Assembly (NCBI RefSeq): GCF_026627445.1
Contig: NZ_JAPNLJ010000029.1
Coordinates: forward strand, 1-64,000
DNA: 64,000 bases
From: Streptomyces sp. H27-H1
GTDB taxonomy: Bacteria; Actinomycetota; Actinomycetes; Streptomycetales; Streptomycetaceae
Direction: 5' to 3'
The translations under genes and the position numbers were made by a program. How positions within the stretch are numbered: position 1 is the stretch's first letter; each line of letters opens with the position of its first letter. The notes below the pieces were generated by a model. That model was not told the origin of the DNA, searched no databases, and worked only from the letters and a program-made list of their open reading frames with translations. This document shows, one piece after another, positions 26,649 through 35,420 of this stretch.

Positions 26649-27265
26649 GGGTGCTGGAAGCCGGCGCCGAGGCACTGCTGCTGGAGGTGGACTCCGCCGA
26701 GGAGGTGGCCGCGCTGCACGCGGAACTGCTGCGGCGGCGGGACGCGGGTGAGCTGGGCGGCGTACGGGACATCGTGCCCGCCGCCCGGACCGTCCTGCTG
26801 GACGGGGTACGGGACCCTCGCGCCCTCGGGGCCCGGATCGCCCGCTGGCGGGTCGCCCCGCTCTCACCGGCCGACGGGCCGCCCCCGGTGACGGTCCCGG
26901 TGCGCTACGAAGGCCCGGACCTGGCGGAGGTGGCCGCGCTGTGGGGGGTCCGCCCCGAGGAGGTGGCGGGCATCGTCGGCGCGATCACCTTCCGGGTGGC
27001 CTTCTGCGGGTTCGCCCCGGGCTTCGGCTACCTGACGGGGCTGCCCGCCCGCCTGCACCTGCCCCGACGCGCGACGCCGCGTACGGCGGTACCGGCGGGC
27101 TCGCTGGCCCTCGCGGGCGAGTACGCGGGTGTCTATCCGCGCTCCTCCCCCGGCGGCTGGCAGCTGATCGGGTCCACCGACGCGGCGCTGTGGGATCCGG
27201 CGCGCGAGCCGGCCGCGCTGTTCGCGCCGGGGGTACGGGTGCGGTTCGCGCAGGTGGCGCGGTGA
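26645..27265 (+). CDS. pxpB: 5-oxoprolinase subunit B (KipI/allophanate hydrolase subunit 1 family)
   Basis: 206-residue protein of the KipI-like family with the conserved AFCGFAPGFGYLTGLP stretch and the C-terminal GGWQLIGST signature. Together with PxpC it forms the ATP-dependent part of 5-oxoprolinase. The GTG at 26645 overlaps the pxpA stop (GTGA), and the stop overlaps pxpC the same way, so all three are translationally coupled. Confidence 0.94.
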   Translation: MRVLEAGAEALLLEVDSAEEVAALHAELLRRRDAGELGGVRDIVPAARTVLLDGVRDPRALGARIARWRVAPLSPADGPPPVTVPVRYEGPDLAEVAALWGVRPEEVAGIVGAITFRVAFCGFAPGFGYLTGLPARLHLPRRATPRTAVPAGSLALAGEYAGVYPRSSPGGWQLIGSTDAALWDPAREPAALFAPGVRVRFAQVAR

Positions 27266-28137
27266 AGGCCCTGGAGGTCGTACGCCCGGGCGCGCTGACC
27301 ACCGTCCAGGACCTGGGCCGGCCCGGCTACGCCCACCTCGGCGTCCCCCGCTCGGGAGCCCTCGACTCGGGGGCGCACGCGCTGGCGAACCGGCTGCTGG
27401 GCAACCCGCCGCGGGCCGCCGCCCTGGAGACGACCCTGGACGGCGTGGGACTGCGGGCGGTGGGCGGCCCGGTGACGGTGGTGGTCACCGGTGCGCCCTG
27501 TGCGGTACGGGTCTGCGGGCGTCCGGCGCCGTGGGGAGCACCGCTGCTGCTCCCCGCGGGGGCGGAGCTGGAGGTCGGCCGGGCGGAGTCGGGGGTACGC
27601 GCCTACGTGGCCGTGCGGGGAGGGTTCGCGGTCGAGCCGGTGCTCGGCAGTCGCTCGACCGATCTGCTGTCGGGCCTCGGCCCGCCGGCGCTGTCGGCCG
27701 GGGTGCTGCTGCCTGTGGGGCCGGCCGGACCCGACCCGGTGGCCGGGGCCGACGCCCTCGCGGTGCCGGGCCCGCCCGCGGAACTCGTGCTCCCGCTGCG
27801 CCTGGGGCCCCGGGCGGACTGGTTCACGGCCCAATCCGTGACGGGCCGGCTGCTGCGTGCGCGGTACCGGGTCTCGGCGTCCTCGAACAGGATCGGGCTC
27901 CGCACGGAGGCGGGTCCGCCGCTGGTCCGGGCGCGGGGCGGCGAACTGCCGAGCGAGGGCATGGTGCTGGGCGCGGTCCAGGTCCCCCCGGACGGCTACC
28001 CGGTGGTCTTCCTGGCCGACCACCCGGTGACCGGCGGCTACCCGGTGATCGGCGTGGTCCCCGCGGGCCCCGCGCTGGACGCGGCCGCGCAGGCGGGCCC
28101 GGGGTTGCCCGTGCGGTTCGTGATTGCCGGGCGCTGA
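27262..28137 (+). CDS. pxpC: 5-oxoprolinase subunit C (KipA/biotin-dependent carboxyltransferase-like)
   Basis: 291-residue KipA-family protein with the opening VVRPGALTTVQDLGRPGY, then the core GVPRSGALD and the C-terminal SEGMVLGAVQVPPDG and FLADHPVTGGYP signatures. Third subunit of 5-oxoprolinase. GTG at 27262 overlaps the pxpB stop. A 34-base perfect palindrome lies 117 bases after the stop. Confidence 0.94.
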   Translation: MKALEVVRPGALTTVQDLGRPGYAHLGVPRSGALDSGAHALANRLLGNPPRAAALETTLDGVGLRAVGGPVTVVVTGAPCAVRVCGRPAPWGAPLLLPAGAELEVGRAESGVRAYVAVRGGFAVEPVLGSRSTDLLSGLGPPALSAGVLLPVGPAGPDPVAGADALAVPGPPAELVLPLRLGPRADWFTAQSVTGRLLRARYRVSASSNRIGLRTEAGPPLVRARGGELPSEGMVLGAVQVPPDGYPVVFLADHPVTGGYPVIGVVPAGPALDAAAQAGPGLPVRFVIAGR

Positions 28138-28253
28138 GCCCAGGCCGGGGCGCTGAGCCCGGTCCGGGCGGCGGACGGGGGAGTCGCGGCTCCTCGCGGT
28201 AGCGGTAGCCCTCGGGCTGTCCCCTGCCCGCACTTCCAGCGTCTCCAGGCTCC

Positions 28254-28287
28254 GGCCGGGCGATGCCCGGCCGGGCATCGCCCGGCC
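28254..28287. terminator. 34-base perfect palindrome, likely bidirectional terminator
   Basis: The 17-base arm GGCCGGGCGATGCCCGG (28254-28270) is followed directly by its exact complement (28271-28287), with no loop spacer. Each arm also contains a shorter inverted repeat (CCGGGC..GCCCGG), so alternative cloverleaf-like folds are possible. It lies between convergent pxpC and the HEAT-repeat gene. Confidence 0.7.
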
Positions 28288-28415
28288 CAGGTCCTCCAAC
28301 GCCGGACGGGCCGAGGGGTTCCGGGCTGCGCCCGGCCCCCTGGAGGGCCGCCCCGGGCCCCGCGGGGCCGGTGGCAGGCGCCCCCGGCCCGTGGGCTCCG
28401 GGCCGTCTACACCGT

Positions 28416-29822
28416 CTACACCGCCGACTCCGGGGCGATCCGGCTCCGGACCGCCGACTGCACGTCCTCTTCCTCCGCGGGATCGGCCGCCAGGCGGCGC
28501 AGCCGCGGGGCGACGCGGGCGTCGGCCGTTTCCGCGTGGTGGGCGGCCACCTCGCGGGTGGTCTCCTCGCAGTCCCAGAGGCACTCCACGGCGAAGCCCG
28601 CCGCGAACGAGGGGTCGGTCGCCGCCAGGGCCCGCGCGACGCGGCCCCGCAGGTGGGAGGAGGCCGTCTCGCGGTAGACGTGGCGCAGTACCGGCGCCGC
28701 GCAGCCGATCCGGAGCCGGCCGGCTCCGTCGACCAGGGCGAACAGGGGCGTGGAGTCCGGGCCGGAGCCGCGGACGGTGTTGCGCAGGGCTCCGAGGACC
28801 AAGGTGGCGTCCTCGGCTCCGCCCCGGGCGGCCAGGAGGGTCGCGGCGGCCGTTCCGAGGGCGTCGGGGCGGTGGACCCAGCGCCGGGCCCGCTCGACGG
28901 CGGCGGGGCCGCACATGCGCTCGTAGGCGGCTACGGCCGGCTCGTCGCCGGCGGCTTCGATGAGGTCCAGTACGGCCGGGTTCTCCGGCTCGGCGAGGAC
29001 CAGGTGGTGCAGCGCGGTGGCGCGGGCGGCCTCGCCGGAGGATCCGGCGGCGGCTGCCAGGACCGCGGAGCGGTCCTCGGGGGTGGCTACGGCGGCGAGG
29101 CAGCGGGCGGCCGGGACGTGCAGGGGGGTGCCCCGGCGCAGTCCGTCGGCGGCCCAGTCGAAGACGGCCTGGACGCCCCAGCCGGGCTGGGGGCCGCGCG
29201 AGGTGAGCTGGCGCTGCCAGCGGTCGAAGGAGCCCTGTTGGCGGGCGGCCTTCAGCCGCGCCGCGGTCTCGGGGGCTTCGGGTGCCTCTTCCCACAGGCA
29301 CCAGGGCCTGGGCTCGTAGGCATCGCGGACCGCGGCGGCCAGCAGTGCATCGCCTTCGGCGGTGGCGGGGAAGCGGGCGAGGACGGGGGCGGCCAGGGAG
29401 CGCAGCCCCTCGTCGTCGTCGCGCAGGGCGAGCTCGTCGAGGGCCCAGGCCCAGTTGGCGCCCGTGGCGGCGTAGCGGCGCAGCAGCATGAGCGCGTCGT
29501 CGCGGCCGTACGAGGCCAGGTGGCCCAGGACGGACAGGGCGAGGCCCGTGCGGTGGTCGTCCTCGTCGACGAGGACGTCGACGCCGAAGAGGTGGGCTTC
29601 GATCTCACCCAGGGGGCCGTCGAGGTCCAGGTACAGGCGTGCGTAGTACAGGGAGCGGTTCTCGACCTGCCAGTCCTGGCGCGGATCGCCGGCCACGCAC
29701 TGGTTGAGCGCCGTGAGGGCCTCTGCCCTGGGCGCCGCGAGTGCGTGCAGCGTGCCGTCGCCGCGGCCGCGCTGGAGGAGCCCGAGCAGGGTGCCGCTCG
29801 GCGCTATGACTGGTTCGAACAT
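28416..29822 (-). CDS. HEAT-repeat protein
   Basis: 468-residue soluble alpha-helical protein made of repeated helix pairs, for example AAPVLRHVYRETASSHLRGR and ARALAATDPSFAAGFAVE, in HEAT/PBS-lyase-like fashion. The N-terminal ~70 residues differ and begin MFEPVIAPSGTLLGLL. No signal peptide, membrane helix or catalytic motif. HEAT arrays bind other proteins; the partner is unknown. It stands alone on the minus strand. Confidence 0.75.
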   Translation of the reverse strand: MFEPVIAPSGTLLGLLQRGRGDGTLHALAAPRAEALTALNQCVAGDPRQDWQVENRSLYYARLYLDLDGPLGEIEAHLFGVDVLVDEDDHRTGLALSVLGHLASYGRDDALMLLRRYAATGANWAWALDELALRDDDEGLRSLAAPVLARFPATAEGDALLAAAVRDAYEPRPWCLWEEAPEAPETAARLKAARQQGSFDRWQRQLTSRGPQPGWGVQAVFDWAADGLRRGTPLHVPAARCLAAVATPEDRSAVLAAAAGSSGEAARATALHHLVLAEPENPAVLDLIEAAGDEPAVAAYERMCGPAAVERARRWVHRPDALGTAAATLLAARGGAEDATLVLGALRNTVRGSGPDSTPLFALVDGAGRLRIGCAAPVLRHVYRETASSHLRGRVARALAATDPSFAAGFAVECLWDCEETTREVAAHHAETADARVAPRLRRLAADPAEEEDVQSAVRSRIAPESAV

Positions 29823-30166
29823 GGGAATGGCCTCAAATCAAGCTGGGGACGCAACCGGGAATCGGAATTCACAGGGCCGCGTAACAGCATGCGAGGACGT
29901 CCGCCGTCAGGTTCCGCTCGATGTAGACCATTGCCTTCTCACTCTCGTCGGTGCTTCTCGGCCAGGGCGGCGGTCCCCCGGCAGGTGTGGGGGTCGGACA
30001 CCCGTTGTGTCCTGCCCGCTCCTGCCCGTCCGCCATGTCCGCGAATCGAATCCGACGCCATGATGACCCAGGCGGTTTGTGCACCGCGACCACATTTAAG
30101 GCTGCCGTGACCAACCCGTGAGGTCTGGACCGGCCACGGAGCGGCTCAGGAACCGCCAAAAGCGGA
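29823..30166. other. Non-coding interval between HEAT and ankyrin genes
   Basis: 344 bases with lower GC than the flanks. It must hold the promoter of the minus-strand HEAT gene and the end of the ankyrin transcript. A 20-codon minus-strand frame starting at 29931 (MVYIERNLTADVL...) exists but is too short to support. I see no strong hairpin or repeat. Confidence 0.4.
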
Positions 30167-30637
30167 CTACTTGGCTCCGAAAAGTTCCAGCAGGTCGGCC
30201 TTGGCGAACATGCGAGCCGTGTCCACGGCGGAGGGCGTTCCGGCGCTCGGGTCGGCGCCACCGGCGAGCAGCGCGCGGATGACGGCCTCCTCCCCCTTGA
30301 AGACCGCCCCGGCGAGCGGGGTCTGGCCGCGGTCGTTGGCACGGTCGGCCTCGGCTCCGCGGGCCAGCAGGGCCGTGACGGCGTCGGCGTGGCCGTGGTA
30401 GGCGGCGAGCATGACGAGGGTGTCGCCGCGGTCGTTGGTGAGGTTCGCCGGGACGCCCGCGTCGACGTAGGCGGCCAGGGTCTCGGTCTCACCCCGACGC
30501 GCGAGGTCGAAGATCTTGGTGGCCAGCTCGACGACGTCCTCGTCGGGAACGTCCGGGGAGCCCGCGGAGCCCTGGGCGCCCTGGGCGTTCTGGGGCTCCT
30601 GGGAGCGCCGGGAGCCGTCCTCGACGTGCTCACTCAT
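30167..30637 (-). CDS. Ankyrin-repeat protein
   Basis: 156-residue cytoplasmic protein. After an acidic, Gln/Ala/Gly-rich leader (about 1-33) come three to four ankyrin repeats of ~33 residues, each with the GDTLVMLAAYHGHADAV / GQTPLAGAVFKGEEAV pattern and loop motifs ANDRGQTPL. Ankyrin repeats mediate protein contacts; the partner is unknown. Divergent from smeA across 292 bases. Confidence 0.85.
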   Translation of the reverse strand: MSEHVEDGSRRSQEPQNAQGAQGSAGSPDVPDEDVVELATKIFDLARRGETETLAAYVDAGVPANLTNDRGDTLVMLAAYHGHADAVTALLARGAEADRANDRGQTPLAGAVFKGEEAVIRALLAGGADPSAGTPSAVDTARMFAKADLLELFGAK

Positions 30638-30782
30638 CGGTCGTACCGCCTTTCACGGGCAGGGCTGCGCACGGCACTGCGTCCGTACGGGTGAAGCGTC
30701 AGAGTAGCGCCCGGACCTGCACATGAGAGGCGCGGGCCGAGGCAATGATCACCTTGCGCATCACCCTGCGACCTCCGTCCCC

Positions 30783-30812
30783 CCATCCCGCCAGGCGCGC
30801 CAGCCGGGATGG
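30783..30812. repeat. Inverted repeat upstream of smeA
   Basis: CCATCCCG (30783-30790) pairs with CGGGATGG (30805-30812), with the nested palindrome GGCGCGCC in the loop. It lies about 120 bases before smeA and 145 bases upstream of the divergent ankyrin gene. It could be an operator or a transcript hairpin; neither can be decided here. Confidence 0.45.
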
Positions 30813-30929
30813 GCCGGTCAAGTGAAAAATTGCTGGATTCACCCGTATGCACCTTTTATCGCATTGATACTTCCTGTGAGCCTGGAAGAACTGATGGTGA
30901 CTGTCCCCACCCACCAGGAGAACTGACTC

Positions 30930-31124
30930 ATGGTCCTGTCCATCTCAGGTGTCGTCCTGCTCGGCATCATCTGCTTCCTGTTCTTCAAGAAGGACGGCAT
31001 GAAGCTGACGCACGCGTTCGTGTGCGCGCTCTTCGGCTTCTTTCTCGCCGGCTCCGCCATCGCCCCCAGCATCACGGCGAGTACGGCGAGCCTCGCGAGC
31101 CTTCTCGGCGGGATCAAGCTCTAG
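30930..31124 (+). CDS. smeA: Small sporulation membrane protein SmeA
   Basis: 64-residue membrane protein with two hydrophobic helices (about residues 3-19 and 28-47) around FFKKDGMKLTHAF, ending SLASLLGGIKL. Its size, sequence and position directly before a SpoIIIE/FtsK-like gene match SmeA of S. coelicolor, which localises to sporulation septa and recruits SffA. AGGAG stands about 9 bases before the ATG. In S. coelicolor the operon is developmentally controlled; that knowledge is carried over here. Confidence 0.88.
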   Translation: MVLSISGVVLLGIICFLFFKKDGMKLTHAFVCALFGFFLAGSAIAPSITASTASLASLLGGIKL

Positions 31125-31174
31125 CGCCCGGCGACCGCACCCACCCGAAGCTTCCACAACTCCAGGAGACGCCC

Positions 31175-32821
31175 GTGGCCCGGCGCCCACTTCCCCGAAT
31201 CCTCAGCAGCGGCACCGTGTCGCTGAACCGGGGCCGCGACTTCGCTCGCACGGCCGCCGACAGCGCCACGGACGTCCTCCATCCGCTCCTCACCATCGGA
31301 CGCGGCCTGCGCGTCCTGGCCTCGGCCGGGCGCCGCAAGTGGTGCGACACCCCAAAGGACAAGCGTGGTCCCGCGCTGTTCCTGGGTGCCGCCTGCGTCC
31401 TCGTGGTCGCGCTCGTCCCCTACGGCCCCCTCACCGCCCTGATCACCCTCATGGCGGCGGCGGCCTGGCAGGGACGCGACCGCACCCCGGTGAAGACCGG
31501 GCCCAGCGATGCCGAGGCCGAACGGCTCGGCTCCCTCTACGAAGCCCTCGTGCCGTACTTCTCCATTCCGGAGGACCCCAGCCCCCTCTTCGCCCACGGC
31601 GGGGAGTGGGACAAGGCCTTCAGCGGCTACGAGTTCGACGAGGCGGGCCGCGTCACCCGGCTCCACATCCGCTACCCGGCCTACTTCACCGACGGCGAGG
31701 CCGCTTCGCGGGCCCGGATCGAGGCATTGCTGCACGCCAAGTCCGGGCGCGGACGGGAGTATCTCTTCGACTGGGACGAGGAGGGCAACCAGCTCGACCT
31801 GAGTGTGCTGGCGGCGCTGCCGACAGGCATCGCCGCCCAGCCCTTCGTCACCTCACCCGGTGAGACCGTGCTCGGCTTCACCGACCCCGGCAGCGTGCAG
31901 CGCACCCTGCCCGTCCTGGACGGCGACGAGCCCCGCGACATGCCGCCGGTCATCTGGCGCACCGGCTCCCGTTCCGCCGAGCCCCATCTGCTGGCCGTGG
32001 GCCAGCCCGGCAGCGGTACGTCCACGCTGCTGCGCTCCATCGCCCTGCAGGCCCTGCGGCACGGGGGCGACGTACTGATCGTGGAGGGCGGCGGCACCGG
32101 CGAGTACTCCTGCCTGTCCGGCCGCGCCGGCGTCCTCGCCGTGGAGTGCGGGCCGACCGGGGCGCTGGCCACCCTGGAATGGGCCGCCCGCGAGACCGAG
32201 CGGCGTCTTATCGCCACCCACCGGGCCCGCGAAGCCGGCCGGCCCGCGCCCGAGGACACCCGCCGTCCGCTGTGGATCCTGCTCGACCGGCCCAGCGTGC
32301 TGGCCCACCTGGCCGCCGCCGAGGGCGCCCCCGACCCGATCGCCCAGCTCCAGGTGCCGCTGCGGCACGGGCGTGCCGCGCACGTCACCGTGGTGGTGGC
32401 CGAGCAGTTCGACCATCTGGAGCTGCTGAACGACTCCGTCTGGCAGCACACGAGGGCCCGCGCGGTGCTCGGAGCCGCCACGATCCAGCAGATCGCCGAT
32501 GTACTGGGGCTGCCCCCGCACACCACGCCGACGGCCGTACTGCCCCCGGGGCGCGGGTACGCCCGGCTCGGCGCGGGCCCCGTGCACCGGCTCCAGGTGC
32601 CCGCCACGCCGGACCCGTACGACGACGCCACCCACCCGGGGCACCGGCAGGCGGTACTGGACCTGCTGCCCGAGCGGCAGGCGCAGCCCAAGCCCGTCCA
32701 GGAACACGTCACGCCGACGAAGCCGCTGCGCATCCTGCAGCCCGTCCAGCCGCCCGCCCAGGCCCAGGGACCGGCGATCGACGCCTCGGAGATCCCCGAG
32801 GTGCCGGCGGACGCCCCGTAG
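31175..32821 (+). CDS. sffA: SpoIIIE/FtsK-like sporulation protein SffA
   Basis: 548-residue FtsK/SpoIIIE-related protein acting at sporulation septa with SmeA in chromosome segregation. A short hydrophobic region (about residues 70-93) after the basic N-terminus may be membrane-associated. The P-loop position reads GQPGSGTST (276-284): Thr282 stands where the Walker A lysine should be. The Walker B region WILLDRPSV also lacks the following Glu. This suggests an ATPase that has lost or altered catalysis. GTG at 31175 has AGGAG 6 bases upstream. It follows smeA by 50 bases. Confidence 0.88.
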   Translation: MARRPLPRILSSGTVSLNRGRDFARTAADSATDVLHPLLTIGRGLRVLASAGRRKWCDTPKDKRGPALFLGAACVLVVALVPYGPLTALITLMAAAAWQGRDRTPVKTGPSDAEAERLGSLYEALVPYFSIPEDPSPLFAHGGEWDKAFSGYEFDEAGRVTRLHIRYPAYFTDGEAASRARIEALLHAKSGRGREYLFDWDEEGNQLDLSVLAALPTGIAAQPFVTSPGETVLGFTDPGSVQRTLPVLDGDEPRDMPPVIWRTGSRSAEPHLLAVGQPGSGTSTLLRSIALQALRHGGDVLIVEGGGTGEYSCLSGRAGVLAVECGPTGALATLEWAARETERRLIATHRAREAGRPAPEDTRRPLWILLDRPSVLAHLAAAEGAPDPIAQLQVPLRHGRAAHVTVVVAEQFDHLELLNDSVWQHTRARAVLGAATIQQIADVLGLPPHTTPTAVLPPGRGYARLGAGPVHRLQVPATPDPYDDATHPGHRQAVLDLLPERQAQPKPVQEHVTPTKPLRILQPVQPPAQAQGPAIDASEIPEVPADAP

Positions 32822-32860
32822 GCCTTCCCGGGACCTCCGCGGTACGCGACCCGCCCTGTC

Positions 32861-34363
32861 CTACGCGACGAAAGTGCGCGGCGGCTCCGCTCCGCCGCCG
32901 CCCGCTCCGGTGGCGACCAGCCTGGCGGCGGCGGCCAGCCGGACCGCCGCTTCCTCGGCCACCGGGCCGCCGACGGTGAACGGGAGCCGGACGTACCCCT
33001 CGAAGGCCCCGTCCACACCGAACCGGGGCCCCGAGGGGACCCGTACGCCCACCCGCTCCCCCACCTCGGCGAGCCGGGAGCCCGAGAGCCCGCCCGCGCG
33101 GGCCCACAGGGTCAGACCGCCGAGCGGTACCCGGAACTCCCAGTCGGGCAGCTCCCGGCGGACGGCCGCCACGAGGGAGTCCCGGTTCTCACGGGCCTGG
33201 TCGCGGCGGATCTCCACGGCCTGCGCCCAGCCTCCGGTGCGCATCAGCCAGTCGACCGCGAGCTGCTCCAGTACGGGCGTGCCCAGGTCGGCGTACGCGC
33301 GGGCGGCCACGAGGCTGCGGATGACGTCGGGGGCCGCCCGGACCCATCCGATGCGCATTCCGGCCCAGAAGGCCTTGCTGGCGGAGCCGACGGTGATGAC
33401 GGTGGAGCCGGCCGGGTCGAAGGAACAGACGGGGCGCGGCATCTCCAGCACCGGGTCGAGCTGGAGCTCGACCATGGTCTCGTCGGCGACCAGGACGGTG
33501 CCGGCGGAGCGGGCCGCCTCCACCATCGCGCGGCGCTGCTCGTCGGAGGCCAGCGCCCCGGTCGGATTGTGGAAGTCGGCGACCACGTAGGCGAGGCGGG
33601 GGGCGGAGTCGCGCAGCACCTGGCGCCAGACGTCCATGTCCCAGCCGGTCAGGCCCTCTCCCATGGCGACGGGCACGAGTCGGACACCGGCGGCGCGCAT
33701 GAGCTGGAGGATGTTGGCGTAGGACGGGGATTCGACGGCGATCCGTTCTCCGCGTCCCGCGAAGAGGCTGCAGATGGCGTCGATGGCGCCCATCGCGCCC
33801 GTGGTGACCATGATCTGTTCGGGCATGGTCGGGATGCCGCGCTCGGTGTAGCGGTCGGCGAGCGTGCGGCGCAGCGCGGGCAGTCCGGCCGGGTAGTCCC
33901 CGTGGGTGTGGGCGTACGGCGGGAGTTCCTCCAGGGCGCCCTGGACGGCCTTGGTGAGCCAGGGCTCGGGGGCCGGGAGGGCGGCGCAGCCGAGGTCGAT
34001 CATCGAGCCGAGGGACTCGGGGGGCAGGGGCTCCAGGCCGCGGGCCGGCATGGGGTTGCCGGCGGGCACCGAGGTCCAGCTGCCCGCGCCCCGGCGGGAT
34101 TCGAGGAACCCCTCGCCGCGCAGCGCCTCGTAGGCGGCGGCGACGGTGGTGCGGCTGACGGCGAGCGCGACGGCCAGCTCGCGCTCGGCGGGGAGCCGGG
34201 CGGCGACGGGGATGCGACCTTCGAGGACGAGCAGGCGGATGCCGTCGGCGAGCGTGCGGTACGCCGGCAGCTTGCGGCCGCCGGCCACGGCGGCCCGGCC
34301 CTGCTGGGAGGTGATGAGCCGGCCGAGCTGTGCGGCACCGACGGCCGAGGTCCACTGCGCCAT
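32861..34363 (-). CDS. MocR-type (GntR/aminotransferase) transcriptional regulator
   Basis: 500-residue fusion of an N-terminal GntR winged helix (about 30-95, with LAVALAVSRTTVAAAYEAL) and a fold-type I aminotransferase domain. The PLP lysine is in GSASKAFWAGMRIGW, and the FHNPTG and ADETM motifs are conserved. MocR proteins bind PLP-linked effectors and often regulate the neighbouring gene. ATG at 34363 begins MAQWTSAVG; the open frame extends upstream to 34471 without family resemblance. It diverges from a glycerophosphodiesterase gene. Confidence 0.9.
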   Translation of the reverse strand: MAQWTSAVGAAQLGRLITSQQGRAAVAGGRKLPAYRTLADGIRLLVLEGRIPVAARLPAERELAVALAVSRTTVAAAYEALRGEGFLESRRGAGSWTSVPAGNPMPARGLEPLPPESLGSMIDLGCAALPAPEPWLTKAVQGALEELPPYAHTHGDYPAGLPALRRTLADRYTERGIPTMPEQIMVTTGAMGAIDAICSLFAGRGERIAVESPSYANILQLMRAAGVRLVPVAMGEGLTGWDMDVWRQVLRDSAPRLAYVVADFHNPTGALASDEQRRAMVEAARSAGTVLVADETMVELQLDPVLEMPRPVCSFDPAGSTVITVGSASKAFWAGMRIGWVRAAPDVIRSLVAARAYADLGTPVLEQLAVDWLMRTGGWAQAVEIRRDQARENRDSLVAAVRRELPDWEFRVPLGGLTLWARAGGLSGSRLAEVGERVGVRVPSGPRFGVDGAFEGYVRLPFTVGGPVAEEAAVRLAAAARLVATGAGGGGAEPPRTFVA

Positions 34364-34366
34364 GTG

Positions 34367-34439
34367 TTCCGGTCCACTTCCGCGAAATTGGCCCCTGCCG
34401 GCCCTTCGGGGTCGGCATTGGATCGATTCTTCCGGTCCA
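34367..34439. promoter_or_regulatory. Direct repeat upstream of the MocR gene, candidate operator
   Basis: TTCCGGTCCA occurs at 34367-34376, just before the MocR start, and again at 34430-34439, 63 bases apart. MocR-type regulators often bind direct repeats in their own upstream region. One copy overlaps the probable ribosome-binding area, so the pairing may be chance. Confidence 0.3.
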
Positions 34440-34581
34440 GAGTGCCACGGGGCGGCCCGATGCCGGGCCAAGGGGGCCCTATAAGTGCCGAGGGAGACCC
34501 CGGGGTGGGCGGGGCAGGCCGTTCACCGGCCGGACACGGGGGCGCTCCCGGTCCGGCGGGAACAGCGGGCATACTGCCGCG

Positions 34582-35352
34582 GTGACGCACGTACGCCTGT
34601 CCCACGCCTACCTCGACCACCCGGGTCCGATCCCCTTCGCGCACCGCGGCGGGGCCGCGGACGGGCTGGAGAACACCGCCGCCGCCTTCCGGCGGGCGGC
34701 CGCCGCGGGCTACCGGTACTTCGAGACCGATGTGCACGCGAGCGCCGACGGGAAGCTGGTCGCCTTCCACGACTCCACCCTGGACCGGGTCACCGACGGG
34801 CAGGGGCGCATCCGGGAGCTGCCGTGGAGCCGGATCCGCGAGGTCCGGGCCGGCGGGACCGAGCCCCTCGCACTGTTCGAGGACCTCGTGGAGGAGTTCC
34901 CGGACGCCCGGTGGAACGTGGACGTCAAGGACGAGTCCGCCCTGCACCCGCTGCTCAACCTGATCGCGCGGGCCGGGCTCTGGGACCGGGTGTGCGTCGG
35001 CTCCTTCTCCGAGAACCGGGTCGCCCGGGCCCAGAAGATCGCCGGTCCGCGCCTGGCAACCTCGTACGGGGTGCTGGGGGTGGTCGGGCTGCGGCTGCGG
35101 TCGTACGCGATCCCCGCCGCGCTGCGCGCGGGCGCGGTGGCGGCGCAGGTACCGGAGACCCAGGCGGGCGTCCGCGTGGTGGACCGGCGGTTCGTGCGCG
35201 CGGCCCACGAGCGGGGGCTCCAGGTGCACGTGTGGACCGTGAACGAACCGGAACGCATGGAGGCCCTCCTGGATCTGGGAGTCGATGGCATCATGACCGA
35301 CCGGATCGACATCCTGCGCACGGTGCTGGACCGGCGCGGAGCCTGGGCCTGA
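34582..35352 (+). CDS. Glycerophosphodiester phosphodiesterase
   Basis: 256-residue cytoplasmic enzyme hydrolysing glycerophosphodiesters to glycerol-3-phosphate and an alcohol. The GDPD motifs are clear: PFAHRGGAADGLENT (catalytic His and Arg), YFETDVHASADGKLVAFHD, and the C-terminal VHVWTVNEPE with GVDGIMTDR. GTG at 34582 begins the family-like sequence; the ribosome-binding site is weak. 68 bases separate it from the MFS gene, so cotranscription is possible. Confidence 0.92.
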   Translation: MTHVRLSHAYLDHPGPIPFAHRGGAADGLENTAAAFRRAAAAGYRYFETDVHASADGKLVAFHDSTLDRVTDGQGRIRELPWSRIREVRAGGTEPLALFEDLVEEFPDARWNVDVKDESALHPLLNLIARAGLWDRVCVGSFSENRVARAQKIAGPRLATSYGVLGVVGLRLRSYAIPAALRAGAVAAQVPETQAGVRVVDRRFVRAAHERGLQVHVWTVNEPERMEALLDLGVDGIMTDRIDILRTVLDRRGAWA

Positions 35353-35420
35353 CCGGCCCGTTCGGCTGCGCGCCAGGTGGCGGCGGTCGCGGCGGTACGG
35401 GGACCAGCGAGGGGGAACCA

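Noticed and set aside
23475..26867. 1130-codon minus-strand open frame across the condensin-like locus
   Set aside because: Most of it is the antisense or wrong-frame shadow of pxpA and the 501-residue gene, opened by GC-rich composition. Only the last 231 codons are kept as a candidate.
29869..29931. 20-codon frame starting MVYIERNL on the minus strand
   Set aside because: Too short, no supporting ribosome-binding site or context.
31175..32821. sffA as a plasmid-transfer (TraB/TraSA) gene and sign of an integrated element
   Set aside because: No integrase, att site, kilA/spd or imp genes nearby, and smeA directly upstream identifies the chromosomal sporulation pair.
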